From Datura wrightii (taxonomy: Eukaryota; Streptophyta; Magnoliopsida; Solanales; Solanaceae), in NCBI GenBank assembly GCA_035772735.1, contig JASDFA010000018.1:144527501-144591500 (forward strand): DNA of 64,000 nt, written 5' to 3'. The number at the start of each line of letters is the position of its first letter. Positions within the stretch are counted from its first letter, which is position 1. The notes beneath the pieces were generated by a model that saw nothing but the letters and a program-made list of their open reading frames with translations, was not told the DNA's origin and searched no databases. The position numbers were made by a program, and so were the translations under genes. Shown here piece after piece: positions 1 to 10,342 of the stretch.

Positions 1-1153
1 CCGATGGTTGTTGCTACCCCAGGAGAAATTCGAGTGATTCCTCTAATTGGAATTGTAGTTGTTTCCATACTGTTGGTGGTTGTTCTTTTGTACATTTCCC
101 ACAAAGTTCACCGAGTCAGGATTTGCTCCACAACACTCAGCTGAGTGCTCACTGCTTCCGCACACTTCACACCAAATCTGTTGCACTGCATTAACTGGGG
201 CTTGAGGCTGGTTCATTGTCATATTACTGAAGTGGGTGTTGAGTTGATTCTATAAAGCAGCTATCTGTGCAGCAATAGCTGTAAACCCATCCACTTCTAG
301 AACTCCTGCTGCTTTCCTTGTCCCTCCTCTTGACGAATCAGCATTCCATTCCGGATTGCCCTGTGAAATACGGTTCAACAAGGTATACAGCTCCTCATAA
401 GTTTTCTCCAGCGCTTGTCCCCCAGCTGCTGAGTCTAGCAATATTTTTGTATGGGGTTCCAAACCCTCTATAAAAGTGTGCACCAACACATCATTGGATT
501 GATGATGATGGGGACAATCCCACAACATGGACTTGAATCTCTCCCAAGCCTGATATAGATTCTCTCCCTCTCTCTGTTTGAAACTTAGAATTTGACTTCT
601 AAGTCTTGCTGTTTTACCAGAGGGAATAAATCGTATCAAGAACTTCCTTGCAAGATCATCCCACGTAGAAATAGAATTAGGTGGCTCATCTTTCAACCAC
701 CTCTTGTCTTCTCCCAATAGTGAAAATGGGAACAATGTAAGCCGGACGTAATCTGATGACACTCCAGCGGGGATATAAGTGTCACTTATCTCCAAAAAAT
801 TTTGTAGATGCTGCTGTGGATCTTCATGAGGGAGACCTGTAAACTGCCCGCTAGTGTGCAGCAATTGCACCATGTTCTGCTTAACTTCGAACCTCCCTCC
901 TGGCTCAGGTTTGCGGATGCTAGATGTGACATTATTAGCATGTGGGATTGCCACCTCGCGAATCGGCCGAGCTGCTACTTATTGGGGTACTAACATTGCC
1001 CGTACTACCGGTGGATTCTGTTGTTGCATCATGATTGTCTGTCTGAGCAACTACAACTTTCTTTCTAGAGCTTCTCTCCGCTGACGATGAAATAATCTTT
1101 TTGGCTCCAAATACGAGTCCACCAGCTCCTTGTCTCTTGCCAGTGTTCAACAG
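1..1153 (-). pseudogene. gag: gag of element A (partial, broken)
   Basis: This encodes the structural Gag polyprotein N-terminal half. The longest open piece (250-954) holds the plant Retrotrans_gag core: the FPFSLLGE block, the STWDDLARKFLIRF block, FKQREGENLYQAWERF and a CPHHH motif. It matches the intact gag of element G almost residue for residue. The frame is broken by a stop near 976 and another at 250-252 where relatives have Gln. The primer-proximal end lacks an ATG: the N-terminal, charged stretch is readable but opens with TTG. Downstream of 250 the sequence continues as zinc-knuckle and Asn/Gln-rich linker coding sequence to the window edge. It is a decayed copy. Confidence 0.85.
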
Positions 1154-1252
1154 AGATTAAATCTGCAAAATACAGGCTAAGACCAAGTTGTCAACACTAA
1201 GAAAATAAAAATATAGTAAATTAACACTTAAGACAAATTCACCAATTGCCAG

Positions 1253-1270
1253 TCCCCGACAACGGCGCCA
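1253..1270 (-). other. Primer binding site of element A (tRNA-Asp type)
   Basis: On the minus strand this reads TGGCGCCGTTGTCGGGGA, six bases inside the LTR end. It is the primer site typical of Athila/Calypso elements, usually assigned to tRNA-Asp. One base differs from the site in B, D and G. Confidence 0.85.
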
Positions 1271-1276
1271 AAAACT

Positions 1277-2670
1277 TGTTCGGTGGTTTGGTTGGGTATA
1301 AAACTACACGCAAGTGCACGTGGTCGAACAAGTAGTAAAGTGGCTTAAGTAAGCCAAGTATCGATCCCACATGGACTGGGATGAAGTTCAATCTGCTCAA
1401 GTGTACTATATATCAATTCTAAAAATGCAGACAACAGTGTAACCAAGAGTTTGATATTTTGATTTCTAATAATTATGCTAAATCTAAAACAATTATCTAA
1501 TGTGAGTCTGAACTATGAATGTGAGCATGCTGAGGTTAAACGACCATGTAATCAAATTAATTATCGATATAATTTGATTAACTTTTCCTCCGGTTGCTAG
1601 TCAAGAACTAATGCCAATGGATTAAAACTCTTGTATTTAACCCAACTTAAGAATCATGAACCGTCCACCTACATTTTTGTGATTAAACGAAAATTCATGT
1701 TCTAGCCATACAAACCCGGTTCCTAAGTTGACTAATACGACTTTCAGGTATATTTCTATCCTGAAGGTAAATAAATTCTCAATTTTCCCAAACCAAGAAT
1801 GGATCATATCCTATTAATTCACAACTTTCCAATTTCTTGCTCTCTCGAGTGAAGCTGACTACACATTAATGCAGTAAGAACAAGAATCAATAAAACAACC
1901 ATGGAAGAAAAGATGAAAAACCAAAGAATCAATAATCACATTTCATTACAAGTGTTCTTAACCTCAGCAAGAAGATGAATTAGCCACTCATTTGTGGATT
2001 AAACATCGTTAAATGAGTGTTAAACATACAAGCAATTGAATACAAGAAGAAGGAAAGAGAGAAAAACCCTGATAATTTCGTCCCCTCAACTGCCTGTAAC
2101 CCACGTTCTTGCTCCACCAAGTCAGAATATTGAAAAATGAACCTAAGAGTTCTATTTATACTAGTGGGAATTTTTCCCGAAATAACAAGCAACGTGTCAC
2201 GGAGTGCATCGCGGAGCACTGCCTCCGTGACACGCCACCGACGCGGACCCTCACTGGAAACTGGGGGTCCAGGGATTAAGGCCCAACATGGCACGACGTT
2301 CAACGCGGAGCCAAGCCACCGTGCCACGGACCCATCGCGAACCCTCACTGGAAATAGGCTGAAAATTCCCTCTCCAGGCAGAAGGCCTCCGCGATGGAAG
2401 CGTGACACGGCTCCATCGCGGAGCCCCTTTATTTTGTGCTTTCCAATGCCTAGTCCCTTGCTCACATCCGAGTCCAACCCCGATCTCTTCCAACATGCAT
2501 TTTAGCTTCCCGAAATTACATTTTACCTGCAAAACAATGCTAATCATGTTGGTTAGTATAAATTCACATTTTATTACCAATTACATGAGAATGTATAAAC
2601 ATTGATAGATAAACAAGGCTAAAATGACACCTTTGAGTATCATTTGGGCAAATAAATTAGCCCAAGATCA
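1277..2670 (-). repeat. 5' LTR of element A
   Basis: The LTR runs TGATCTTGGGC...CGAACA on the minus strand, about 1.39 kb. It has a TATA box (TATAAATA, complement of 2153-2160) with a GGGAAAAATTCCC-like palindrome just upstream. Upstream of that lies the GC-rich block (2180-2430) of CGTGTCACGGAG-type inverted repeats that marks the family. The U5 end carries the conserved CCACGTGCACTTGCGTG block and the segment reading GGGATCGATACTTGGCTTACTTAAGC. Its partner LTR is outside the window. Confidence 0.85.
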
Positions 2671-3309
2671 GTGGGCATGGGCTCTCATGTAATTTTAAGG
2701 TCTTTTGAGTCAAAATTGAGTCAAATTGACCAAAAACTTTTGTTTGAATAGTCACTGGCTCGCCGCCCCCTCTGTCTCACCACAGACATAGAAATTTTTT
2801 TTCCTCTGGAGACAGGAGGCTGGTGCGGTGCACCACCCATAGCCTCACCTGATAAAATTATTTTTCTTTTGAGATTTAACTCCCGGTACCTAATGTCAGG
2901 CATTTCACCCCAGACTTACACTTTTTAGCTCAATGTCCCAGCTCGTTCTTGCCTCTTATTCCTTGTTCATCTCTACAAAACAAAGAAAAATAAACAAAAT
3001 GTTAGAAGAATATGGGTTGCCTCCCACCAAGAGCCTTAGTTATAGTCGTGGCACGACATTCATGGGTTGCCTCCTACCAAGAACCTTAGGTATAGTCGTG
3101 GCACAACATTCATGGGTTGCCTCCCATGTAGCTCCTGATTTAACATCACGACACATCTATGGTCCTCATCATTCCTTCATCTGAGTGGACTTATGACCAT
3201 ATCAAGAATCGGCTAAACTCTCATGCAGCACATGTTGCTCCACTAACTGGTTACAACCTCCAGGTTCTCCCGCCATCTTCACTTTGAAGTCCTCATAGTG
3301 AGGTGGCAT
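2671..3309 (-). other. A2 spacer with relict pol end and repeated GGGTTGCCTCC motif
   Basis: 2671-2930 is non-coding and holds GC-rich partly palindromic words (for example GGTGCGGTGCACC around 2820) like those before ORF2 in element H. 3010-3135 carries three tandem copies of the GGGTTGCCTCC motif, each followed or preceded by a GTGGCACGACATTCA-like unit. In H this motif marks the very end of pol and in B, D and G it follows the protease. Here it lies directly beyond the protease, so the intervening pol is missing. Confidence 0.55.
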
Positions 3310-5409
3310 TCATGTTGCTCTGAACACTTCAAACACTACCTCCTGCCCATCTACTCTCATAGACATCTTGCCCGACTTAACATGTATGACAACATTAGTG
3401 GTGGCTAAGAATTCTCTCCCAAAAATAAGGGGAACTACTGCATCTGCCTCATAGTCCAGGATCATAAAGTCCACTGGCAGGATGAAAGGTCCTACCTTAA
3501 TCAAGACATCTTCAATGATTCCCTCAAGATAGTCCAGAGACCGATTCGCAAGCTGAAACGTCATAGTGGTAGGACGTAGTTCACCTAACCCCAGAGTTCT
3601 GAATAGGGATGTAGTCATCAAATTGATGCTCGAACCCAAATCACATAAGGCCAAACCAACTGCCTTGCTTCCAATGGTGACAGGAATAGTGAAGCTCCCA
3701 GGGTCCTTTAGCTTTCTAAGAACTTTGTTTTTGATTCAGGAATTGCGCTCTTCTATAAGAGCCATGGTTTCAAACTCTATTTGCCTTCTTTTATTGGCCA
3801 TGATATCCCTGAGATACCTGGCGTACTTCAAGACTTCGTACAAAAGCTTCACCAATGGAATATTCACATGAACCTACTTTAAAAACTTAAAATAACTTAC
3901 TACAAGTTGTGCCTTCTGTCTCCTTCTTCAACCTTAGAGGAAATGGAGGAGGTGGTCTAGCTACTACAATTTTCGATTGTGGGTTGCTAGACTCCCCTAC
4001 TTCAGTCTTGGATCCCATGAGCTGTTCCTCATGAACTTTTTCTTTTTTATGGATAGCCTCACCTAGCTCCTTACCACTGCACAAGAAAATAGCATTTACA
4101 TTTTCCTTAGGGTTTTTCTCGGTGTTACCTGAGAGTGCCCCCTATGGTCTGTTATTCTGTTGTAGGGTCAATTGCCCCATTTGCCTTTCAAGCTCATGGA
4201 TGGGCTTTTGCATTTCATTGACCACTTGCGTCTGTTGCACCATCCACTACATCATTGTCTCCTTAATAGAACTATTCTGTTGTTGGCCCTATGACCTTTG
4301 ATAAGTGTTTTGGGGCCTTTGGAAGTTTTGATTCCCTCCCATGAGGGATTTGCTCCATTCCAGTACCCATGACAGTATGACAGTAGACATTACCTGCAAA
4401 ACCTCCACCACAACCTTGTTGTCCCACAAAATATACAGACTCGGGATTAAGAGGACAACCTGAATAGGCGCGCTTTCTCCACACGCCTCATATGATGGTG
4501 GTAGGATTTGTACCTGATATACCTGCTGCACTTGGCCTCCAGCTGGTGTAGTCATGAACTTACTAATCGCATTCACCAACTGGCTAATGTCTGCCCTGAT
4601 TGCCGCTACATCATCCACCTCAAGCTTTCCCGACACCTTTTCCACTGCAAATCCTTTGCTTGAATCTTGATAATCTTGACTCCCCCAAACATGAGGTTTA
4701 AGAGAGTATCAATTTCATCATAACTTTTGGATAGAATTTGTCCCTGTGTAGTAGCATCAAGGAGTATCTTAGACTCGGGCTTCAGACCCTCAATAAAGTT
4801 GTGCCCAATTATCCTCTTAGGTTTCATGTGCTGTGGACAATCCCTCAACTAACCCATGTAACGTTCCCATGCTTAAGCTAGCATTTTTCCATCTTGCTAT
4901 ACGAATCCTGGATCTTTCCCCCCAGCTCTTTAGTTCTTCTCGAAGGGAAAATTCGGTTAATGAACTTGTAGGAGAGGATCTCCCAAGTGGTGATGGATCT
5001 TACGGGCTTATTCTGAAGCCACTCCTTGGATTCTCTGATCAGTGAGAATGGAAACAAAATTAACTTGACATATTCATCTGACACGTTCTAGTAGTGGAAG
5101 TTTTCACAGCTCTACAAACATCATCAAATTCCTATGGGCATCCTCATGCGACTTGCCCTGAAATTGGCAAGTGTTTTTGACCAACCGCACAATCCCTTCT
5201 TTCAGCTCAAAATTCCTAGTGGTGGCTGGTTTGACAATTGCTTTAGAAGTGTTCTCCAAATTAGACCTAGCAAAATGCATCACTGGAACTCTCTCACGTT
5301 CTTCACCTGCTGCTTGCCTGTTGTTTTCCATAGCTAACCTTCAAAAGGTTCTCCCTATTTTAGGATCAAGAGAAGCCAAAGGTGGTCCTTGACTTCTCGT
5401 GCTTGGCAT
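3310..5409 (-). pseudogene. gag-pro: gag-protease of element A2 (broken)
   Basis: Gag and aspartic protease in several frames on the minus strand. An ATG at 5409-5407 opens MPSTRSQG, the start also seen in H. Gag pieces occupy 5331-4272 (an FPFSL-type block, ITTWEILSYKF, a CPQH motif, then a YEACGES stretch where the zinc knuckle would be). A proline-rich linker at ~3950 reads PPPPFPLRLKK. The protease (3654-3310) retains the active-site triad region as CDLGSS and a decayed flap/FGREFL motif. Frameshifts and stops separate the parts, so it is not functional. The RT-to-integrase sequence expected after protease is absent. Confidence 0.8.
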
Positions 5410-5517
5410 ACACTGAGGAAAACAACCCTATGAAATTCCAAAAAAATAAGAAACAAACGTAAAATACAGACTAGCGAAACAAAATTAATACCTACAAATG
5501 ATTAAACAATATTCATG

Positions 5518-5535
5518 TCCCCGGAAATGGAGCCA
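5518..5535 (-). other. Decayed primer binding site of A2
   Basis: The minus strand reads TGGCTCCATTTCCGGGGA, the tRNA-Asp-type site with three substitutions, in the correct position next to the LTR end at 5542. Confidence 0.7.
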
Positions 5536-5541
5536 CAAATT

Positions 5542-7066
5542 TGATGTTGCCCAAGCGCACATAAGCGCACGTGGTTGTCAAGTAATATAGGATTTTGAAG
5601 TTCAGATATCATACCCAAAGGACTTGTCAATTTAATCATCATAAGGTTGTCACTTTAATTTCACTAATCTACAAAACAAGTAAATCAAAATTGGTTTGGA
5701 AAATTAAACTACTAAAACTTCAAATATAAAACTAACTAAAACAAATGCAAGCTTGATTGTATTTCGATAATGATGAAAGACTAGGGAAATGGCACTTGGG
5801 TGGTTTCTAGTTGAGTTTTCCAGACGTAATTAAAATGGAATGATTCTTCCTATGGTTGCTAGTTGCAAGTTACTATCCATTTCTTGATACTATCCATAGC
5901 ATCCAAGAACTATTTTATGAACCCTAACAACTATATCCCTATAGTCGCAGAAGAACAAAGAAATGACGATTATGCCTACTTGTATTTCAGCTAAACATGG
6001 TTGAAGGGTATATCCCTATCCTTAACAACAACTTCTATCATATCACCAATGGGTTCAAGGGTCTTTGAATTCCCGTTTTATATTTATTTTTAACCCTTTC
6101 AATTCCCTTTCCCAAGTTTAATCAAAAGCCAACAGATTACATACAAGGTGATCAATCTTATAAATAATAAATTAATAAAAATAAATAGAAACAACCATAA
6201 TTGAAAAATCAAAACAACTTTAATTTGTCTTTCAAACAATTAACTATTCACCATGGCCGCAACTCTAGAATATGAGTTTAGCCACTAATAGACAAGCGAA
6301 AAAAAAATACTTAGTCATCATCATACAAAAATACGAAGTAAAGAAGAGAAAACTTAGTAGTAGAACTTTGTCTTCCTTCCAAATAGCTTACAAGCTTTCA
6401 TAAAGAACTACAGAATGTAAAAATGAGTAAAGACTGCTCCAAGAAGTCCAAAATTGCTAAACAAATAACCTAAGGCCTCTACTTATAGGTGATCCTTTAA
6501 ATGGTGTTTTTCCCTTTAAAACTTGGCTTTAAGATCAACATTTTTCACCCCGGATGACCCTGGTGCTCCACCCCATGTATCTCACCACAGACTTAGTCAT
6601 ATTTCCAACAATTTCAGCTTCTAACAAGGCCTGGAGCGCCTTCCCCTCTATCTCGCCAAGGTGTACATCAAATTTTTCTAAGTCTGGATACCTCTAGCAC
6701 GGGGCGCCTCTAATCTCGCCAAATTTGTGAAGTGCAATTTCTCTAAAGTTTAAAGGATGGTGTGGCACGATAGCCATAACACCTGACTGAAGTTTTGTTC
6801 TTTGAAGTTTGGGACTTGGTGTAGGGCGCCAACCATAGCACCAAACCTGTCAGCTCCTCAACTCTATTTCTTGCATCATTTTGAGCTCATTCCGCTTAGT
6901 TTTTTGCTCAAATCAACTCAAGCCATTTGATAGCATATAAAACACACACATAAATAAATTTAAACATAAATTAAGGATTATGAACTTAAAACTTGATGAA
7001 ATATGGATAAACATATGGCAAATGGGCATAAAAATATGGCAAATGGGCATAAAAATATGCCCATCA
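5542..7066 (-). repeat. 5' LTR of element A2
   Basis: About 1.52 kb, starting TGATGGGCATA and ending GCAACATCA on the minus strand. The first bases of the LTR form a perfect hairpin: 9-bp arms ATGGGCATA/TATGCCCAT at 7043-7051 and 7056-7064 with an AAAA loop, followed by a partial tandem copy at 7021-7042. The region ~6540-6850 has GC-rich words (GGCGCC, GGTGCT, CTCGCC) that also appear in the A2 spacer. Only one LTR is in the window. Confidence 0.75.
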
Positions 7067-8782
7067 TTAGGGGAGTTCTTACCCCTCCTTATTATTCACT
7101 TGTACATTGGGGACAATGTATAATTTTTTTACTTAGAGGTGGGGATGCTCTCTTTTGTTGTTAGTCATTTTGTGTTCCATTTGAGTGTTGACTTTTGCTG
7201 CTCTTTTAGGGCTTGGTTGTCGATGTTTTTAAGTTTTCACACAGTTTCTTAGTTGAATGAATGCCCTCCTTGGGCTGGTTTTGAATTTATGAAAAGATTG
7301 GGCTGAATTCCTTGTGTCGATGATGTGAAGTGCCATTAAAGGGTTGGTTTTATAGTCTAATTAATTCGTGACCTGTGCTTAGGCAATCAACTTTATTGAT
7401 AGTATATAGTAATAACTCCAATGGTTTTCTTTACACCACGGTCTCTTCCCAAGGAGCAAATTTTATTTTTTTGTGTGTTGAACCTGGTGACATTTCCATA
7501 TGATAGATTGAGAGGCAACTTTCTTAAGGGAAAATGCCATGTCTTTGAGTCATTGTTGCACTTACCTTGATTGGTAATACCAAAATCAAAATTTTTGTAT
7601 TGGCATAGCAAAATGATGGTTGAAGTTGAAAAGAGGCTCGAATTTGAAGATATAAGATCACTCTCTTGTCATGAGTTATACATTCTTTGTTTGGCTTTTT
7701 GATTTGCAAAGAAAGTGTGCAAAACTCGAAAATATCTTGTCTAAAGTCATACCTTTGAATTGATTATGAATATTTTTGAACTCTTTGGAGTGTGATTCCT
7801 TATGTGGTAAGTTTCTTTTATCTTGATTTTGTTATACATAATTTCTAGAACTTACTCCAAATGTGATTTAATACAAAATTCTAAATGTAGTGGCATTTGG
7901 AAAATGAACTTTGACCTTTTTTGGTTAGTCACTTCACCACTAAATGACCTCCTTAAACATCAAGGTTTGTTCACCACTATTGAGCCTTAAGCCTTTTCTT
8001 TAGAAACCACATTACAAGCCCTATACCCTCTTTATTTCTACCCTTTAGCACCCATCCCCCATAATTTCTAGCGAAGAAAGAAAAATGTAGGCAAAAGCCT
8101 AAGTTTAGGGGTGTGTAAGAAAGAGAAAAAAAAAAGAGGAATGAGCTTCTAGGAAAGTTAGCACCTATTGCTTGAGGGAAAATAAAATTTTGAGTTGAAA
8201 AAACTCTTGATTAAAAGAAAAAAAGAACAAGAGAGAGAAATGTTGAATGTTGCTATCACTTGTGGAGATGAGTCTTAATAAAAAAGAATTTGAAGGTGCC
8301 AAAGGGTAGATAAATTTTTCTTTGTGAAAGATGAGAAGGGAGAGATAAGGTGAAGTAAACTCGCTAAGTATAGGGGGATGTTTGAATGTATGCACAAAAG
8401 GCATTAGGGAGGTTATAGTCACTAGAGCTAAAATGTTGTCCTACCTTTGACCCCTAGCCTTCATTAAGACACAAAGTCCTTAGTGATTCCAACTGTAGTA
8501 ACTCTACATTAGTGGAAAATTACATGAAGGGCAAGCTAATGGTTCAATGTATATTCAGTTGAATATCTTTGAGAGAGTGAGCGTCTTTGCATCATTATAT
8601 AATCCCTTTGTGTGAATTGCATCCATGTGAATGAGATTCTCTCTTTTGGTGAGTGGCATCACTTCCTTAGAGTAAATGCTAAAATTTGTGTTTTCAATTG
8701 AGAGATATGAATGCAACAAGTTGTATAGAGAACTTTGAGACAAACCTTGAATGTTGATTATCAATAACTTGAGATGCTTGTG
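7067..8782 (+). mobile_element. Element F: 3' untranslated region, first part
   Basis: No coding sequence is evident. The stretch begins with the ACATTGGGGACAATGT and AGAGGTGGGGAT words that follow ORF2 in related elements. It continues with blocks alignable by eye to the 3' UTRs of D, G and H (the 'tctagaactt' and 'gagagagtgagcg...catgtgaat' regions). Element B interrupts it at 8783, and it resumes at 17218 with the shared CTTGTG. F runs on the plus strand; its coding part lies beyond A2 and is not in the window. Confidence 0.6.
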
Positions 8783-10204
8783 TGATCTTGGGCAGATTTA
8801 TATGCCCAAGTGATACTCAAACTTATCATTTTCGCCTTGTTTATTGTACAATGTGTATACATTTTCATGTAATTGGTAATAAAATGTGAATTTATACTAA
8901 CCAACATGATTAGCATTGTTTTGTAGGTAAAATATGATTTTGAGGAGCTAAAATGCATGTTGGAACAATATCGGAGTTGGACTTGGATGTGAGCACAAAA
9001 AAGACATTGGACTGCACAATGTAAAGGGGCTCCGTGATGGAGTCGTGCCACGCTACCATCGCGGAGGCACACTGCCTGGAGGGTGAATAAATTACCAGTG
9101 GAGCCTCGCGACAGCTCCATGGAATGGAGGCAAGCCTCCGCGTTGCATGCCGTGGCACGTTGAAGCTTTATTCCCGGACCCTAGATTTCCAGTGAGGGTC
9201 CGCGTCCACGCCATGTCACGGAGGCAGTGCTCCGCGTTGGCCTCCGTGACACGTTGCTTGTTATTCCGGGAAAAATTCCCAGTAGTATAAATAGAACACT
9301 TAGGCTTATTTTTAATTAATTCAGACTTGGTGGAGCAAGGACGTGGGTTACAGGCAGTTGAGGGACGAAAAAGCTCAGGGTTTTTCTCTCTTTCTTTCTT
9401 CTTTCAATCAATTGTTTGTATGAGTAACACTTGTTTTAGGATGATTAATCCACAAATGAGTGGCTAAGTCTCTTCCTTGCTGAGGTTATGAACCATGGTG
9501 ATGAATTTGGATTATTGAATTATATGGTTTTTCATCTTGTTCTTCCATGTTGTTCTATTAATTCTTGTTTCTACTGCATTGGTGTGTGGCCGACATTAAT
9601 GTATATCTAAAAAGTCCGATTTCACTCGAGAGAGCACAAAATTGGAAAGTTGTGAATTAATAGGGTATTGTTCTTAACTTGATTTGGGAAAATTGAGTTT
9701 TGATGTGCTTTCCTGATAGAAATATACTTGAAAGCTGTATTAGTCAATTTAGGAACCGGAATTGTATTGCTAGGTCATAAATTGCATTTGATCACAGAAA
9801 TGTAGACGGATGGTTTATGATTCTTAAGTGAGATTAAATACGAGAGTTTTAATCTCTAGGCTAATGTTCTTGGCTAGCAACAGGAAGAGAAGATTAACCA
9901 AATTATGATTATAATCAAGTTCATTACTTGTTCTTAACCTTGGCATGCTCATATCCATAGTTTCAATTCAAAGTAGATATTTGTTAATAGTTTTAGTATA
10001 TAATTTATAAAACAAAATTATTTAACTTTTGGTTACGTTGTTGTCAGCATATATAGAAGTAAGATAGAATATAGTATACTTGAGCAATTTTTACTTATCC
10101 AGAGTCTCCTTGGTTCGATACTTGGCTTACTTAAGCCACTTTACTACTTATTTGACCACGTGCACTTGCGTGTCGGTTTTTAACCCCAACCAAAGCACCG
10201 GACA
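8783..10204 (+). repeat. 5' LTR of element B
   Basis: 1.42 kb, TGATCTTGGGC...CCGGACA. The first bases fold into CTTGGGCA (8787-8794)/TGCCCAAG (8803-8810). A GC-rich inverted-repeat block lies at ~9030-9260, then GGGAAAAATTCCC and a TATA box at 9286-9293, so transcription should begin shortly after ~9315. The U5 end has CCACGTGCACTTGCGTG. Confidence 0.93.
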
Positions 10205-10210
10205 AGTTTT

Positions 10211-10228
10211 TGGCGCCGTTGCCGGGGA
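10211..10228 (+). other. Primer binding site of element B
   Basis: TGGCGCCGTTGCCGGGGA, six bases after the LTR end, the site typical of Athila/Calypso-lineage elements (tRNA-Asp). It primes minus-strand DNA synthesis. Confidence 0.9.
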
Positions 10229-10342
10229 GACTAGGCAATTGGTGAAATTGTATTAAGTGCAAATTTACTGTATTTTTATTTTATTTTCTTAAGTGTTGAC
10301 AACTTGGTCTTAGCCTGTATTTTGCAGACTTGATTTCTGTGA

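Larger units (their letters stand above)
1..2670 (-). mobile_element. Element A: 5' part of an Athila-type LTR retrotransposon
   Basis: Reading on the minus strand, this is an LTR (2670 down to 1277), a tRNA-Asp-type primer site and the start of gag, which runs off the left window edge. LTR ends, primer site, leader and gag closely resemble elements B, D and G, so A belongs to the same family. The left LTR and any ORF2 lie outside, so the lack of pol cannot be checked. The sequence after the LTR is GTGGG (2671-2675), the expected target duplication if the other end matches. The flank at 2671 onward looks like element A2, so A probably inserted into A2. Confidence 0.85.
2671..7066 (-). mobile_element. 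Element A2: older Athila-type element lacking pol
   Basis: On the minus strand: LTR (7066 to 5542), a degenerate primer site, gag, protease, then a short relict and a GC-rich spacer, at which point element A interrupts it. Its LTR and gag resemble host element H more than B, D or G. After the protease it passes within ~300 bp to sequence resembling the end of the H pol, with no reverse transcriptase or integrase. It therefore shows a second instance of pol loss between the same landmarks. Its right flank is TTAGG, inside what looks like the 3' region of element F. The left end is outside the window. Confidence 0.75.

Noticed and set aside
3010..3135. CRISPR-like array of three repeats
   Set aside because: Only three degenerate copies without true spacers, in a plant retrotransposon; they are tandem copies of the GGGTTGCCTCC motif.
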